Assembly: GCA_023678885.1 (NCBI GenBank)
Contig: CM042998.1
Location: forward strand, 2,979,820 to 3,043,819
Reading direction: 5' to 3'
From: Pogostemon cablin
Taxonomy: Eukaryota > Streptophyta > Magnoliopsida > Lamiales > Lamiaceae
DNA length: 64,000 nt
Below, piece after piece: positions 43,420 through 56,500 of the stretch. Below the pieces are notes generated by a model. That model worked only from the letters and a program-made list of their open reading frames with translations. It searched no databases and was not told the DNA's origin. Within the stretch, counting starts at the first letter, position 1. Every line of letters starts with the position of its first letter. A program made the position numbers and the translations under genes.

Positions 43420-46400
43420 ATGGAGAAAGAATTTGATTCAAAGTTGAAAATAGAGAGCAACAGTTCATCGTTCAATAATAGTGATAACAAAGATCATCCT
43501 CAGAGATCTAAGAGCTTTGCTTTTAGAGCACCCCAGGAGAATTTTAGCATCCAAGATTTTGAATTGGAGAAGATTTATGGTGTTGGTTCTTATTCCAAGG
43601 TCCAACCATTTTCCCTGCCCATCTTGTTTCATACTCCATATTGCACTCCTATAATTTATCTTTTTCTGTATGCTGATTGGTTTTTTCTAGCACAATTGTG
43701 ATGTACTTAAAGTCTTGGTTGGTGGTGGTGGATGTTATGTTGCAAATCAAGAAAGATGAGATCATGAACTATCAAGAGGTTTCAGAGGTTATCCCTCTGT
43801 TATTGAGTTTCTAATTCAACAATTTAAACGATAGAGATAAACATCTTGAAGGATCCTATGGTTTAAAATGTGTAGTTAGATTTAAATATTGGGAAGTTTG
43901 CAGTGATATGTAAAAGCTGCTTCAGTGTTCATACTTTGTATTTGTGAAAATTTTAAAATATTTTAAGTATTGCAATACTGTTAACTCAATAATAATGTAT
44001 AAAAATCAAGAGTTTTGGAGCCTTCTAAGAGAAATGGCATAATGATGATTTGGTGTTTTCGGTGTAAATATTTAATGCTACAACACAATTGTGGGAGATA
44101 TTATGGATGTCGGAAATGAATATTTTGGAAGAATCTTCTCACTATAATAAGAGATCTCGTCATATGTAGAAGATAATAGTTTAAGCATTCTCCATTTTAG
44201 ATCAGGTGTCTTATATGTGGATATTTCCTGCAGCTAGAAGCTTCCATGTGCTATTTCGGTGAGTCTGTTCACTGATGGTAGGTTATTGAAGAAACTGATG
44301 GATGATCATAAAATTTATTTTTTTTTGGTGCTGGGATACCTGGGCTATGAGAATCAGTCCTGTTTTTTGAGATGCTAAATGTCTCTCTATCCTGATAATT
44401 GCTGATATACTGTTGATATTCATTGTAATTGGCGCTGTCTATTCAATTTCTTTGTGATGTCAACAGGTAGTTAGAGCAAAGAAGAAAGACACAGGAAATG
44501 TATATGCCATGAAGATAATGGATAAAAAATTCATCACAAAGGAAAATAAAACAGCTTATGTGAAATTAGAGCGCATAGTATTGGACCAATTAGATCATCC
44601 TGGTGTTGTGCGGCTGTTTTTCACTTTTCAAGATTCTTTCTCGCTCTGTGAGTACCATTTGCTGCACAACTCCATATTTAGTTGTTAAATTGGTGTGCTG
44701 TGTGAGAGTGGCTAACATTACAGCATTTGATATTCTGAAGATATGGCCCTTGAATCTTGTGATGGTGGAGAACTTTTTGATCAAATAACCAGGGTAAGTC
44801 AGTAGAAGGATTTCATTTTTCAAACAAAACAAAACATTTCTATTTAATATATTGTTACCCCTGTACCACTAATATACGGAGCGTTATCTCCTTCCTGCAC
44901 ATCAAACCCAAGAGCAACGTAGATGAGGTTGATTTTCTTGGTGCAGAAAGGCCGTTTATCTGAGGATGAGGCTCGCTTTTATGCAGCTGAAGTTGTTGAG
45001 TGTCTTGAATATATACACAGCATGGGATTGATACATCGAGATATTAAGGTACTTCACGACTCCAGAAGCTTTTCTACTGTCATATAACGCTAACTGTTTT
45101 TAAAATGGCAGCCGGAGAACCTGCTACTTACATCAGATGGCCATATCAAGATTGCCGACTTTGGTAGTGTAAAGCCAATGCAAGGTAGCCGGATAACTGT
45201 CCTTCCAAATGCTGCATCGGGTACCACAATCAATTTTCTTTTGTATATTTTAATTCTGTTAAATAAGTGTGATCATAGCACTAATTCAGTGACATTTATT
45301 GGTTTAAAATTTCAGATGATAAGGCATGCACCTTTGTGGGAACAGCCGCTTATGTACCTCCGGAAGTTCTAAATTCCTCCCCAGCAACCTTTGGGTAATT
45401 AACTTGTATTTCTCAGATTCTTAATTTATGGTTAATTATTCCACTCAATTATTTATCAAGCACTGGTCTCTGGATTGACTTAAATACATTTATTCAGGAA
45501 TGACCTTTGGGCGCTTGGATGCACATTATACCAAATGCTTTCAGGGACTTCTCCCTTTAAAGACACCAGCGAGTGGCTAATTTTCCAACGAATTATTGCT
45601 AGAGATTTCCGATTTCCAAATTATTTTTCAGCGGAAGCACGAGATCTCATTGATAAGTTATTGGTAACACACTAGCTTTACTAAGTTTCTTTTAAAATTT
45701 AAGTTTCTTTCAATGGAGTATTTATTTCTTTTTAGATGTTCTACTCAGCTTCCAAAGATGTACTGATATTTTTTCTAATCGACTTAATGTCATTTTTATC
45801 CAAGTTTGAGTGATTGAAATTCTGTCTTTGGATGTAATTTATTGACATGAACTATGTGACAAGTTTCACCAATAAAGAGTGATGTTTTATCTCCTGTTGT
45901 CTAACTATTTTGATTCTGGTTTTCATTTAACCATTTCTTTCATTTGACTGTGTAGGACATGGATCCCAGTAGGCGGCCAGGGGCTGGACACAGTGGTTAC
46001 GCTGCACTCAAAAGTCACCCATTTTTCAAGGGTATTAATTGGACGGATTTAAGGGAAGGAGCAACGCCACCTACACTTGCTCTAGAGCCAAGGGTAAGAC
46101 TTCTTAGTATTTTATATCATGCTCTTGTTTCCTGTAAATGTCCTAAGAATACATGATAGACAAGGGGGCATTTACTTAGCTCCTTGGCTCATTGTTGAAA
46201 AGTTCACTTATCAATACAGGGAAACAGAGGAAAGCCTGTCTAGACTTCCTTAGATTTGTTACATTTCAAAGTTTATATTGATGTCATTCTTTCAGGGTCA
46301 GTCAACCTCCGGTGAAGACCAAGATTCTTCACGGAACCCGTCACATGTTGGAGATGGTTTACCAAAAATCAACGATGGAAACGGTGTTGCTGCATCAGCT

Positions 46401-47092
46401 TCCGGAGCTGGTAGCGTAACTAGACTTGCTTCAATCGATTCATTTGATTCAAAATGGTGAGCAAATATAGTTTGTTGCTATTATTACTTCAACTACCATG
46501 ACTGTTGACAGAAAGATCCAAGGACATTACTGTTTTGTTAGTTTTGCACTTCGAATATAAGAATCAATGGCTTGTGTGTTTTCCTTCATGGTTTGTCTTC
46601 AAGCGAATCTTTTAGCGACGTCTGCAAAACTTACTCCTCGTATTGTTGAACAGGAAACAGTTCCTGGAACCTGGTGAATCTGTTGTGATGATCTCCATGG
46701 TAAAGAAGCTGCAAAAGTTGACCAACAAGAAAGTACAACTCATCCTGACAAACAAACCCAAGTTAATTTATGTGGATCCTGCAAAATTGGAGGTCAAAGG
46801 GAATATAATATGGTCTGATAATTCTAATGATCTAAGCGTTCAAGTCTTGAGCCCTTCAAACTTCAAGATTTCCACTGTAAGTCTCTCTCTCTCTCTCATG
46901 GATTCTGCACATATAATAGAGAAAGCTATGAACACTGCTTATTCACTCATAAGATGGACTGAATGTCTACTTATCATTCATCTAATGCTGCATGTTCTAC
47001 TGATTCAGACGAAGAAAGTTCTGTCGTTTGAAGATGCAAAACAACGAGCAATGCAGTGGAAAAAGGCTATAGAGTCTCTTCAGAATCAGTGA
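43420..47092 (+). CDS. PDK1: 3-phosphoinositide-dependent protein kinase 1
   Basis: Eleven coding exons, 491 residues: 43420-43599, 44467-44647, 44741-44793, 44947-45048, 45112-45220, 45316-45394, 45498-45663, 45956-46093, 46296-46456, 46654-46876 and 47009-47092. All junctions are in frame. The kinase domain has the glycine loop GVGSYSKV (about 54-61), lysine in YAMKIM (K76), HRDIKPEN (168-175), DFG at 188-190 and an activation segment [14 protein letters not shown]. Thr214 lies at the position of the trans-phosphorylated Ser of animal PDK1. A Ser/Gly-rich linker follows, then a C-terminal PH domain from about 390. In the family it is the AGC master kinase that phosphorylates activation loops (for example AGC1 and S6K kinases), recruited by phosphatidic acid or phosphoinositides. 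All catalytic residues are present. Confidence 0.96.
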
Positions 47093-47765
47093 ATATAGTT
47101 TTGTTTTTTTTATGAAACAGTATTAGTTTGGACATAATGAATAGGCCACAGTACCACAACACAAGCAGTACAGAAATACAATGCATGACTCCATTACATC
47201 TTGTTGAATCTTTCTCTTTCGCTCTCTCCCCTGAAAAAGACCATCGGAGCTACCAGGCAACTGAAACCAGATAAAAACTGTCACAGTTCTTCAATCTCTC
47301 CGAACCTTTAACATGAGCAGGATGCAGCTGTTTAGCATCATCATATTTACAGAAGGTCTTAGTTGCTGGTGTGGCTATCCACCATTTTTTATACATAATC
47401 TTCCCTAAGTTTTTGAACTGAATGTCATCTGTTTATACCAGTTTTTTTATACACTAGTAGTATACTGCAAGTATACAAGTGATTAACATAGATTTTTTGT
47501 TTTAGTCTCTCATATTTTATGGAGGAATATTAAGTTGCAGAAAGAAATGTAACATGTTCTTTACAAGTAGACAGACGTGTGGCCCATGATTTGGTATACA
47601 TTCAAAATCTTGAATTAAGATTAATTTGTTTGTGGGATTTGTGTGCATATATGATTTGTGTACATGTTTTTAAAACCTAAAATCACTTTTCAAAACTGAA
47701 AAGAAATATTCCTTAGAATTTGGGGTTGATTTAAAACCAAAAGAAATATCCATTAGAACCCAATT

Positions 47766-48788
47766 TAGGGTTAATTGCAAATAAATTTTTACATTTCCTC
47801 TATTTGCAAATTAATCCAAATCTTTAACATTTGGCAAATAAAAACACTACCTTTCATATTAGTTGCACACCCAATCGGTTAGGTTAACCTGACCTAACTG
47901 CTGACTTGGCAAATAAATTCCACTATCAACTCTCCATTACGAAGAAACGACGTCGTCTATACATCAAATTTTGGAGGAATTCTTTTTTTTTCTCTCTCTT
48001 CTTTGAAATGGCGAATTCAGGTATTTGTTCTCCAGCCATCCTTCATTTTCGCCGATTGGTGATGATTGAGTGGAAGGCGGTGATTTCCGGCAGCCTGTTC
48101 TTTCCGGTTGCGCGGAAAAAGTGTGGTTTCCGATGTGGTCAACGTTATCCTTTGGCGGTATAGACGAGCAGACCTCGGCTGAGTGCGAAGGTGATGAACT
48201 CTGGCAGCGGCGCTAGATATGGAGAGCGGGGGAGACGGCTGACAGCGGCAGTGTGCGAACCCGAGCGATGGGGTTAGTCTGTTGCGGCGCTAGATCTGGT
48301 GAGCAATGACTCTGACGAGAGAAGTGATGGGGTCGGTCTGTTGCGGCGCGGCTGGATTTATCAGTCAAGTGTTCGATCTTGAAAGTTTTTGTCGTCTTCT
48401 TCATGGTGACATAGGTCGGATTTTCGTAACGAATGGAAGGAAAAACTCGATGGAGGAAGCGATGAGAAATATGGCTTGAGAGTTGACCTTGTCCTTTGTC
48501 GAGTTTCACGATGTTCTTAACCAGACGAATCGGGATCTCAATTAGCTTCTGGCTCATCAATGGCGTAATTGTTTTCCTACTGATCTTGCTTTACCATGGC
48601 GGCATGGCCTAGATAAAGTCAAACTTGGGGTGATGTGTCAAATGAGTTTACTTGGTCAGCAATCGGGCATGGTATGACTGAGCGTTATTTGCAATAAAAT
48701 TTAGTAGTTTTTTTTTTACCAAATGTTAAAGGTTTAGATTAATTTATAAATGAAGAAAAGGTAAGAATTTTATTTGCCATTAACACTA
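47766..48788. mobile_element. MULE-like element with about 90-bp terminal inverted repeats
   Basis: The left end (TAGGGTTAATTGCAAATAAA, CTTTAACATTTGGCAAAT) and the right end (ACCAAATGTTAAAGGTTTAG, TTATTTGCCATTAAC) are inverted copies over 80-90 bases. The centre (48.0-48.6 kb) is much more GC-rich than the flanks and has no convincing gene. That is consistent with a non-autonomous Mutator-like element that has captured other DNA. I could not find a clean 9-base target duplication. Confidence 0.6.
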
Positions 48789-48895
48789 GAATTTAGATTT
48801 AACTAATAGAATATGAAGTAATTGCTATTTCAATTTATATTTGAAAAGGTTATACATTACAATCAAGTACATCGGTATGCATCATTTTAACTTAA

Positions 48896-49065
48896 TACTC
48901 TCACCGTATTTAGGTAAGAGACTCATTTTACTATTTTTGTTGTCCTACTCAAAATATCTCATTTTCTTTTTTTGGGCATATGAGACTCACCCACACTCAC
49001 TAATACAATTAAAAATGGGTCTGCACACCCACTAATACAACCAACCACTACACATGGAGGGAGTA
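48896..49065. mobile_element. Stowaway-type MITE, short
   Basis: The termini are TACTCTCACCGTATTTAGG and ACACATGGAGGGAGTA with TA ends, and CACTAATACAACCAACCACTA inside. Confidence 0.65.
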
Positions 49066-49599
49066 TGTCTTTTGAGTCATATGTTTGGATGCATAACACA
49101 TTGGAAAGAGGATAGCAATTAGGATACATGGGATGCTATACGAAAGAATGCATAACACATTGATAAGAGGATTAAACTATATAAATAGTGACACATGAGA
49201 TTTGAGGTAAAATCAAATTAAATTACTCGTTATTTGACTCAAAATCGTTTCGTAAAAGCTCCTTTGAGCTTGATGTAAAGATATCAAGCAACTTAAACCA
49301 ACTTTTGTATTCGAAAAAGTTAAAAATTTAACTCGAACTCGATTCATAAAAATAGGTAAAGTGAGTGCAAAATCGTCAAACTACTCAAGCTTGACTCGTA
49401 TTTAACCTGATTAAAACTCGTTTAGCCTCGTTTCAATTACTTATAAAACAAACTCAAACATAAGCATAACATTTTTAAACTCAATATTTCAAATAAAATT
49501 GAAACTCGCCTTTCACTTATTTACACATGAAATGTTAAGATTCTTGTTGCTGGGCCACAATTGTATCTCCAAAGACCAAACAAACATGCCATGAATCTT

Positions 49600-49622
49600 G
49601 GGGGGGGGGGGGGGGGGGGGGG
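49600..49622 (+). repeat. Poly(G) tract of 23
   Basis: A continuous run of G from the end of ATGAATCTTG into GGACC. It could fold into a G-quadruplex. Length in the real genome may differ, because assemblers handle such runs poorly. Confidence 0.9.
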
Positions 49623-49832
49623 ACCTAAATAATTCGAGTAAGATAAAAAAGCCCAATTAACGTAACGTTCCAAAAATTGCGGCCTAGACTAAAACAGGCC
49701 GGCCCAAGGGCCCGCAAGTGGATCGGTAGATGCCTACTTTTTATCGGGATATAGATTCCAAGTATCACTTTTGCACACAGTAAAAATCAGTCGAAGCAAA
49801 TTCTTTGGATTTCAGAGGTAAATTTCTACCAA

Positions 49833-49914
49833 CTTATATAGCTCCGCGTGTCCTCTGGGTTGTTCTCCTCCTCCACGTTCTTCTGCTGCAATCTCTCTCA
49901 CTCTTTCTATCAAG
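49833..49914 (+). promoter_or_regulatory. TATA box and 5'-UTR exon of the V-ATPase G gene
   Basis: CTTATATAG at 49833-49841 is followed by a C/T-rich leader ending CTATCAAG|GTAAGC at 49914/49915. The leader intron runs to the acceptor at 50537, placing the first coding exon 22 bases before ATG. Confidence 0.55.
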
Positions 49915-50559
49915 GTAAGCTACGATTCTATTGCGTTCGTGCTTCGCAACTGTTCAATTTTTACTTCCGGATTGTTAGATCTTATCGTACTACACCGATT
50001 TTTTGTTTGATTTACAGATCCTGTTGCGCTAGATCCGTTTCCGAGCTTACTCGGCATCTTATGATATCTGAATGTTAAGGCTAGGGCTTGGGAGTGGGAT
50101 GTGGCGATTGATGTTGGATATAATTTGATTAGGATGATCATTTATACTTTGATTGCTTAAATTATGATTGTTTTACCTTTGTTTCTATGATTCTTTGGTA
50201 CTTTACTGAATGTGCCTATATTGGGATCGTGTTTTGCACGAGGAGTTGAACTCTACCTGTTTTGAATAAAAATAGGATGCTGGGTTGAGTTATAATGGTA
50301 GGATCTGGATATAAGATTTCATACAGGTTATGCCCTTGTGGACTAAACACCAATTCAACTAAAATAGTCTTTTGCTTTCAGTCTTAAGAATTGACAGTTT
50401 GACTTCATGATCTAGAACTTCAAAGCGCCTAGCAATGAAATCTACTGAATTTTATGATCAAGTTGAATAGTTTTTTCTTGTTCTTTTTCCCTGAGATTGG
50501 TATGTGTTTAATTTACTTATATCCATTATCAATGCAGCCTTGCTTCAATTTCTCCCACT

Positions 50560-51938
50560 ATGGCAGCCTCGACTAGCCAGAATGGAATTCAACTCTTACT
50601 AGCTGCAGAACAAGAAGCACAGCATATTGTCAATGCTGCTAGAACTGGTGAAAACTCTTAACCCAGTCTATGTAGGGTTATAGATAATCTAACGTTATAA
50701 ATGCTCTAGGAACCCTGTATTGATGAAATTCTGGTTTCTAGGGAAGCATATTTCATATTTGTGGTGTAAGCATGTTACAACTGTATGTAATTTGCTCCTG
50801 TATGATGTAAGCTGTGTTAAAAGATGTTATAAACAGATTTGGATGGAATAGAATGAGGACTATGTATCTGGAAGAGAAGATTGAGTACCCTATCCTGGTT
50901 GAGAGGTTTTTAAGGATTTAAAGAATGAGTTTAACTCATTTGATATGGCACATGGAGCCCATTATTAAGCTGTTTCTCAAATATTTCCTGTGAAGTGTAT
51001 TTGACCTCTTATATGTCCTGCTCGATGGTGTTTGTGCCTTGATTTCCTGTTTTGATGGAGACTTATTATCATTTAAAGTGTAAAAAAAACTCATTTGTGA
51101 TGTCTTAAATGGAAAATTCAGTTTACTCGATCTAGTTCTGAAGCTTTCTCTGTGAGTTTTAGATTCAGTTTTAACTTGGTTGAACCTATAGCGTATCATA
51201 CTCAAATGACAGTTTATTTTACTTTAGAAATTCTTAATGAAGTGATACTTATTCTGCAGCTATTGCTGATTGACATCAAATTTTCATTATATATTGTACA
51301 AATTACAATGCAAATAAACCTCAAGTTTTTGTCTCAATGGAGACTAACTTGTGTAATTTGCCCTACGCATTTGATCTGGTTTATTTTTATTAGTTTTTAT
51401 ATATTGAATCCGCGTTTAGTGAATTCTCACATTGTCAACAATTAGTGATTCAACACTCCCTTGGCTTTCATGTATAGCAAAACAAGCTAGATTAAAACAG
51501 GCAAAAGAGGAGGCCGAGAAGGAAATTGCTGAGTTCCGTGCTCAAATGGAGGCCGACTTTCAGAGGAAGCTTGCAGAGGTAAGAATTTTAACCAATCTCA
51601 AATAAACATTAAATTAGAGCAATTATTGCATCCTTGATATGGAATGTTCACTCTCACCCAATTTGTTATATCCTGATATAATTCTTTAATCAATGTATTT
51701 CACTGCTAGTCTTGCTTGATACATTTCAACTTCTGTTTATGCGTTCACTCATCCATATTATTTTTTCTGTCTTGCTCGTTTTGGAAATACACAGAGCAGT
51801 GGAGACTCAGGTGCTAACGTGAAGCGCCTTGAACAAGAAACGGAAGCCAAGATCCAACACCTGAAAACAGAGGCTTCAAGAATTTCTCCTGAAGTTGTAT
51901 CCATGCTTCTGAGGCATGTGACTACAGTAAAGAACTAA
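50560..51938 (+). CDS. VHA-G: V-type proton ATPase subunit G
   Basis: Three coding exons, 110 residues: 50560-50647, 51478-51578 and 51795-51938, in frame with GT-AG junctions. The start MAASTSQNGIQLLLAAEQEA and the long Glu/Lys/Ala helix (AKQARLKQAKEEAEKEI) are the hallmarks of VHA-G. The end is SPEVVSMLLRHVTTVKN. Length equals the plant family. The subunit pairs with subunit E in the peripheral stalk (stator) of the V1 sector, on tonoplast and endomembranes. The middle part is a coiled coil. Confidence 0.95.
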
Positions 51939-53531
51939 GTCTTGGTTGTTGAGCAGGCTACCGAATGCATGGTCTTGTATTTGTACCTTGATGTCGTGGA
52001 ATAGATGCTCGTTCGAGTTCTACTTTTCTATTGTTTTATTTCATGTTGGATGATGAATTTGTTTCCTGTCGCCAAATAAAAGCCTTAAAAGTTCATTGAT
52101 GGTTTAATTTTGAGGAGGGGTAATATTTTGTTGAATGTCGGATTTTAGGCGTGTATATGTTGTTTTGACTTGAGATGCTTTTTCTGGACCATCCTCATAA
52201 TAAAGGTGTGTGTTTCACTGTTTTGTATGTATCTTCACTTCTGTTTCGTTTTATCCCCGAAAATTGAGGTGGTGTTTGAAAGTGATCCGGCACAATATAC
52301 ATCCTGAATTATATTGAAATTACTCTTTGTGCATGAAAAATTATTTATTAAAACAATTCATTTGAATAAAAAATACTTCATTTTTTTTATACTTTTCTTA
52401 TTTATTTGTTTTATAAAAATTCTTTACACTCCAAAAAAGAAATTTCACTTTTATATATTTTTATTTATTATTTAAAAATCCTATAATACCATCTAAAGTG
52501 AATAAATTTGATTAAAAGAAATAATTTTTCTTAAACAACATATTTCTCTCTTTTTCTTATCATCCATCATTTATTTTTTTTACTAATACCAAATTAAATT
52601 ATCATATCAAAAATTCAAAACAAACATATTACACTATTTAATAAATTTTCAAATCTCACAAAAATTCAAAACAAACGTCACCTAACTTTAGTATATATAC
52701 TTTTTTGTTTTTTTTTCTTTTGTCTTTTCTTTTTTATGTTATTTCAATTTTCAAAAAAGATAAAAATAAAATATTTTAAAAATTAGGTGTGAGTTAGCTT
52801 TTTTATTTATTTTTATTAAAGTGTGATATACCAGAACAATTGGACCAATTTGTGACAACTCAGCAAGGCTTGTTGGTTTTCTTCAAATTGAACAGTCGTT
52901 TTAGATTAAATTTTAGGGATTTCGCAAAATTCTCTCAAACAATGTGGAACAATAGATGGAAAAGTGTTAACGAAGTGAATATTATTCGTCGAATAAAAAA
53001 AGAAACCACTGCATATTAATATTTAATTATGATGAGAAGTGTTAACAGAGTGAATATTATTCTTTGAATAAAAATGAAACCAATGCATATTAATATTTGA
53101 TTATGACTAATATTTTCGTGTAATATTCAATTGGTTGGATTAGAACACAAGTTTAATTTAAATTAGGAGGCTCACTTATGATCCTAGTCAACCTTCTCAT
53201 ATTAGGGTGGGTGCCCACACCCTTACATGTGGGCGTTCATCTCCTTATGTGAGAGGGTCATAAATAATTCGGTCATCCAAGAATCATCCTCAAATTCATA
53301 ACCTGAAAATGGCCAACAGCCCACTATAGGGGCTTGTTAATTTTATAAATAAATAAAAAATAAATAGGATTCAATTTTTTTCTTTCTAAATAAATAAATA
53401 AATAAAATAAAATAAGAGTAGTAAAAAGAGAAGAGAAATTCGTCTTTCTCTTGTCTGCGTGTATATGCACTGCTATGCATACAAATTGCAATTTATAAAG
53501 CAAAGAGAGGAGAAATTATAGCGCATGATCA
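51939..53531. other. 3' flank of VHA-G and intergenic DNA
   Basis: The first 300 bases fit a 3' UTR (AATAAA at about 52075, AATAAAG at 52200). The rest is AT-rich without a gene. Two near-copies of GAAGTGTTAACRGAGTGAATATTATT lie around 52960 and 53036, a short direct duplication. Confidence 0.5.
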
Positions 53532-56500
53532 ATGGCGTTGTCGCGGCTTCGGCATCCGGTGATCTCTCGTGCTCCTTCTCTCATCAGAGCGCGACTTCTC
53601 TCCTCATCCATTCATCCATCTTTCAATCGGTGATTTTTTTCATTTCTTTTGTATTTTTTTCTGAATTTAGAGGAATGTAATCTGGTTAATTGATGTTATT
53701 ATGCCATTAATTTGATCTGATAGGTAAGGAATTTTTTGGGGAATGTTTGAGTGGTTGTTAGGGAGTGGTCAAGTGTGGCGGTATTGGAATAAGTCAAATG
53801 GGTGGAATAAAATGTTGGAAGAAATTATTGTTCTGCTGCATCTGTTGTTATTATAATATGTGAATAAGCAAAAATGGATGTAGTTTTCTCTTTCTTGTTT
53901 GATTTATAGTTTATGTAAGTATTTATAGTTTATGTAAACTGAGTTGATGTTTTACTATATTTGAAGATCAAATGCATGTTTTGGTGTACTGTCAATGAGA
54001 TCTTTTCTCCAACTGATAGGGTGGTTGGATAACTTAGGCAGTCGAGTAAGAGTTATCTAAGTTAGATCGGACGCCATGCCACATATATTTTGTGAAAGGT
54101 GGTCGAAGAGATTTGCTAATTTGGTGTTGGATTGTATTAAGATCCTTGTTAGTGAAGAACAGAAAGCCTGACTTTAGTCTATCATGAAGCATCTCAATTA
54201 ACTAATTATGGAAATACGTCAGTTTTGCCTCCTGTGGTACTGACAACTGTTACTTTTTACCTTTGGCACTGTTGCATAACCTAATAAACTAGCACCATGT
54301 TTTTCTTTTGACTTCTGTTGTTAAGTTAATCGCACACAATGATGTATCCTGATTCATAACCATATTTAAAAGAAAAACTATTTTATACCTTGAGCCTTGA
54401 TGTTATCCAAATATACCATATATTCTCCACAACAAAGTAGTACCAATAGGACATATACTATAAACTGTATCATAGAATCAACATCTCATTGCATTTGAAT
54501 TTTTATTTTTAGGCTTCTGTATGATTCCTTTGAAGCGGTTGATAACTGTCACTGTTTCTGTTCAAGTAATGAATCTGCATATCATCTATTAAGAAAAAAT
54601 GATTTGTTAATACTTAACAGAAATAAAATTTGATATTATTTTGGATAGAAATAATTTTGGCAATTTCTAGATTTAGTTCGTTAGGAGTCATATAAGAGAT
54701 AACATTTTGTCGTTTAAGTGTTGCAGCGAAACCACATGAAACTTTTGCACTAATGTTGTTAACAAATTTATGTATTTTAAACATTATATATTTTGATTAG
54801 TGCACGTGTAGGATGTGTATGCTTAATGATGATTAGGGTATTTATAGAATATTTTGGAGATGGGATTGGAATACCTATTATCATGGAAATTTAAAAAGTA
54901 AAGCCAAAAGGCTTTTGTATTGTTCGATTTACTTTTCATCTTTCTCTTTCAAACAAAATAGCTGTTGATTATGATTCTGTAAAAACTTGTCCTTGTTTTT
55001 TTCTTTTTTTTTTTAAATTTTATTTTCACTAGACTGAAGATTAATTCATTATTATATGCCCTCCTGCTTTTAAGATATTTTTGCCGATTTTTTTAACCTC
55101 ATTAGTCAAATTTTAGCTTCAACATATGCTTCAGGATTTTATGATAGTTCTTATCTCTCACATTTTTTTGCTTCATGATTACATTTATATCTTGTGAACA
55201 GTAACTTTATCTTCTCTTTTCTCTGTAGGCGGGTTTACATATTGTAGAAATGATGCTTTGCTAAAATGTGAACTTAAATATGACCGTTCTCGTACTGAAT
55301 GCTGTTTAATATGCTCCTCTTTGCCTACTTACCACTTTCTTGTTTATCATCTTATTATCAACATATTGGTGTTGCAGTTCCAGGGGGTTGCATTCTAATA
55401 CTGATGCTGCTCAGTCATTGTTAAGGTTTGCATTCCTTATTATTCAATAGACGCTGGCAACTTAGCTTCAATCAGAGATTTAAGCTTGCCCTACAAGAGA
55501 ACAATCTTTCACAACAATCTTTTATAAACTTTGCAGGCCAGCATCTTTTTCGTTGTTCACTGGCATTCACGATGAGCCTTCGAAGATCAAGGTTGGTGGT
55601 GAAATTTTATCGTTGATATATTTCGAACAATTTAATACCTTTTCTAATTATATTACATGCGTATTGCAGTCTCGAATTGGTGTCCGCCTCTATTCATCTG
55701 CTGGTACAACACTTCTTAATTCTTGTGTTTCATTAGATACCTAGAAACTTCTTGGAAAAGAAACATTGGAAAAGAAGTCTCTCTCTTCAACAAAAACAGG
55801 GTTTCCTCACCCCTGTCATTTTTGCTGATGATTTCCATGTGCAAGAAATTAACTGTAAAAGCTCTAATAGTCTAAAAAATGTAGAAGATAATGTGTTGGA
55901 TTTGATTGTTCATGCGCTATTTGACTTGAGTTTTCACTATCAAATTTGAATGTATTCCAGAGCTTCCTGAGCACACCGTGCTTCAAATGCCCGCTTTGTC
56001 ACCTACAATGGTATTTGACTGTAATTTTATTATATTCAGCATTAATGTTTTAGCTGTTGTTGTGTATCCTGATGTGTTCTTCCATTTCTTACAGAATCAA
56101 GGTAACATTGCGAAGTGGCTGAAGAAGGAGGGAGATAAGGTCAGCTGCAGTTAATAGATAATTCATAGATTTTCCTGAAAAATCAGCTGAAGTAACATAT
56201 TTGATGACTGCAAAGGATCAAGTATTTACTGCAGATCATAGATTAGATATCTTCTGATTTAGAGGTAAGTTGATTTGACCTTTTTCTCTCTTTTGGATAA
56301 ACAGATTGAAGTGGGGGATGTGATCTGTGAAATAGAGACAGACAAAGCTACCCTGGAGTATGAATGCCTTGAAGAGGGGTACATTCTTGGTTTCAGTCTG
56401 TTGCGCTGCATGATGATACTTTTCCAATTCCTGTCTAAAATGATTTCATTCTGCATTGAAAGCATCGATTCATGAATTTATCCAAAATACATATATTGCC

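Noticed and set aside
48213..48560. Minus-strand open frame of 115 codons in the MULE-like element
   Set aside because: No recognisable domain; low-complexity Ser/Arg-rich composition; lies wholly inside the GC-rich captured part.
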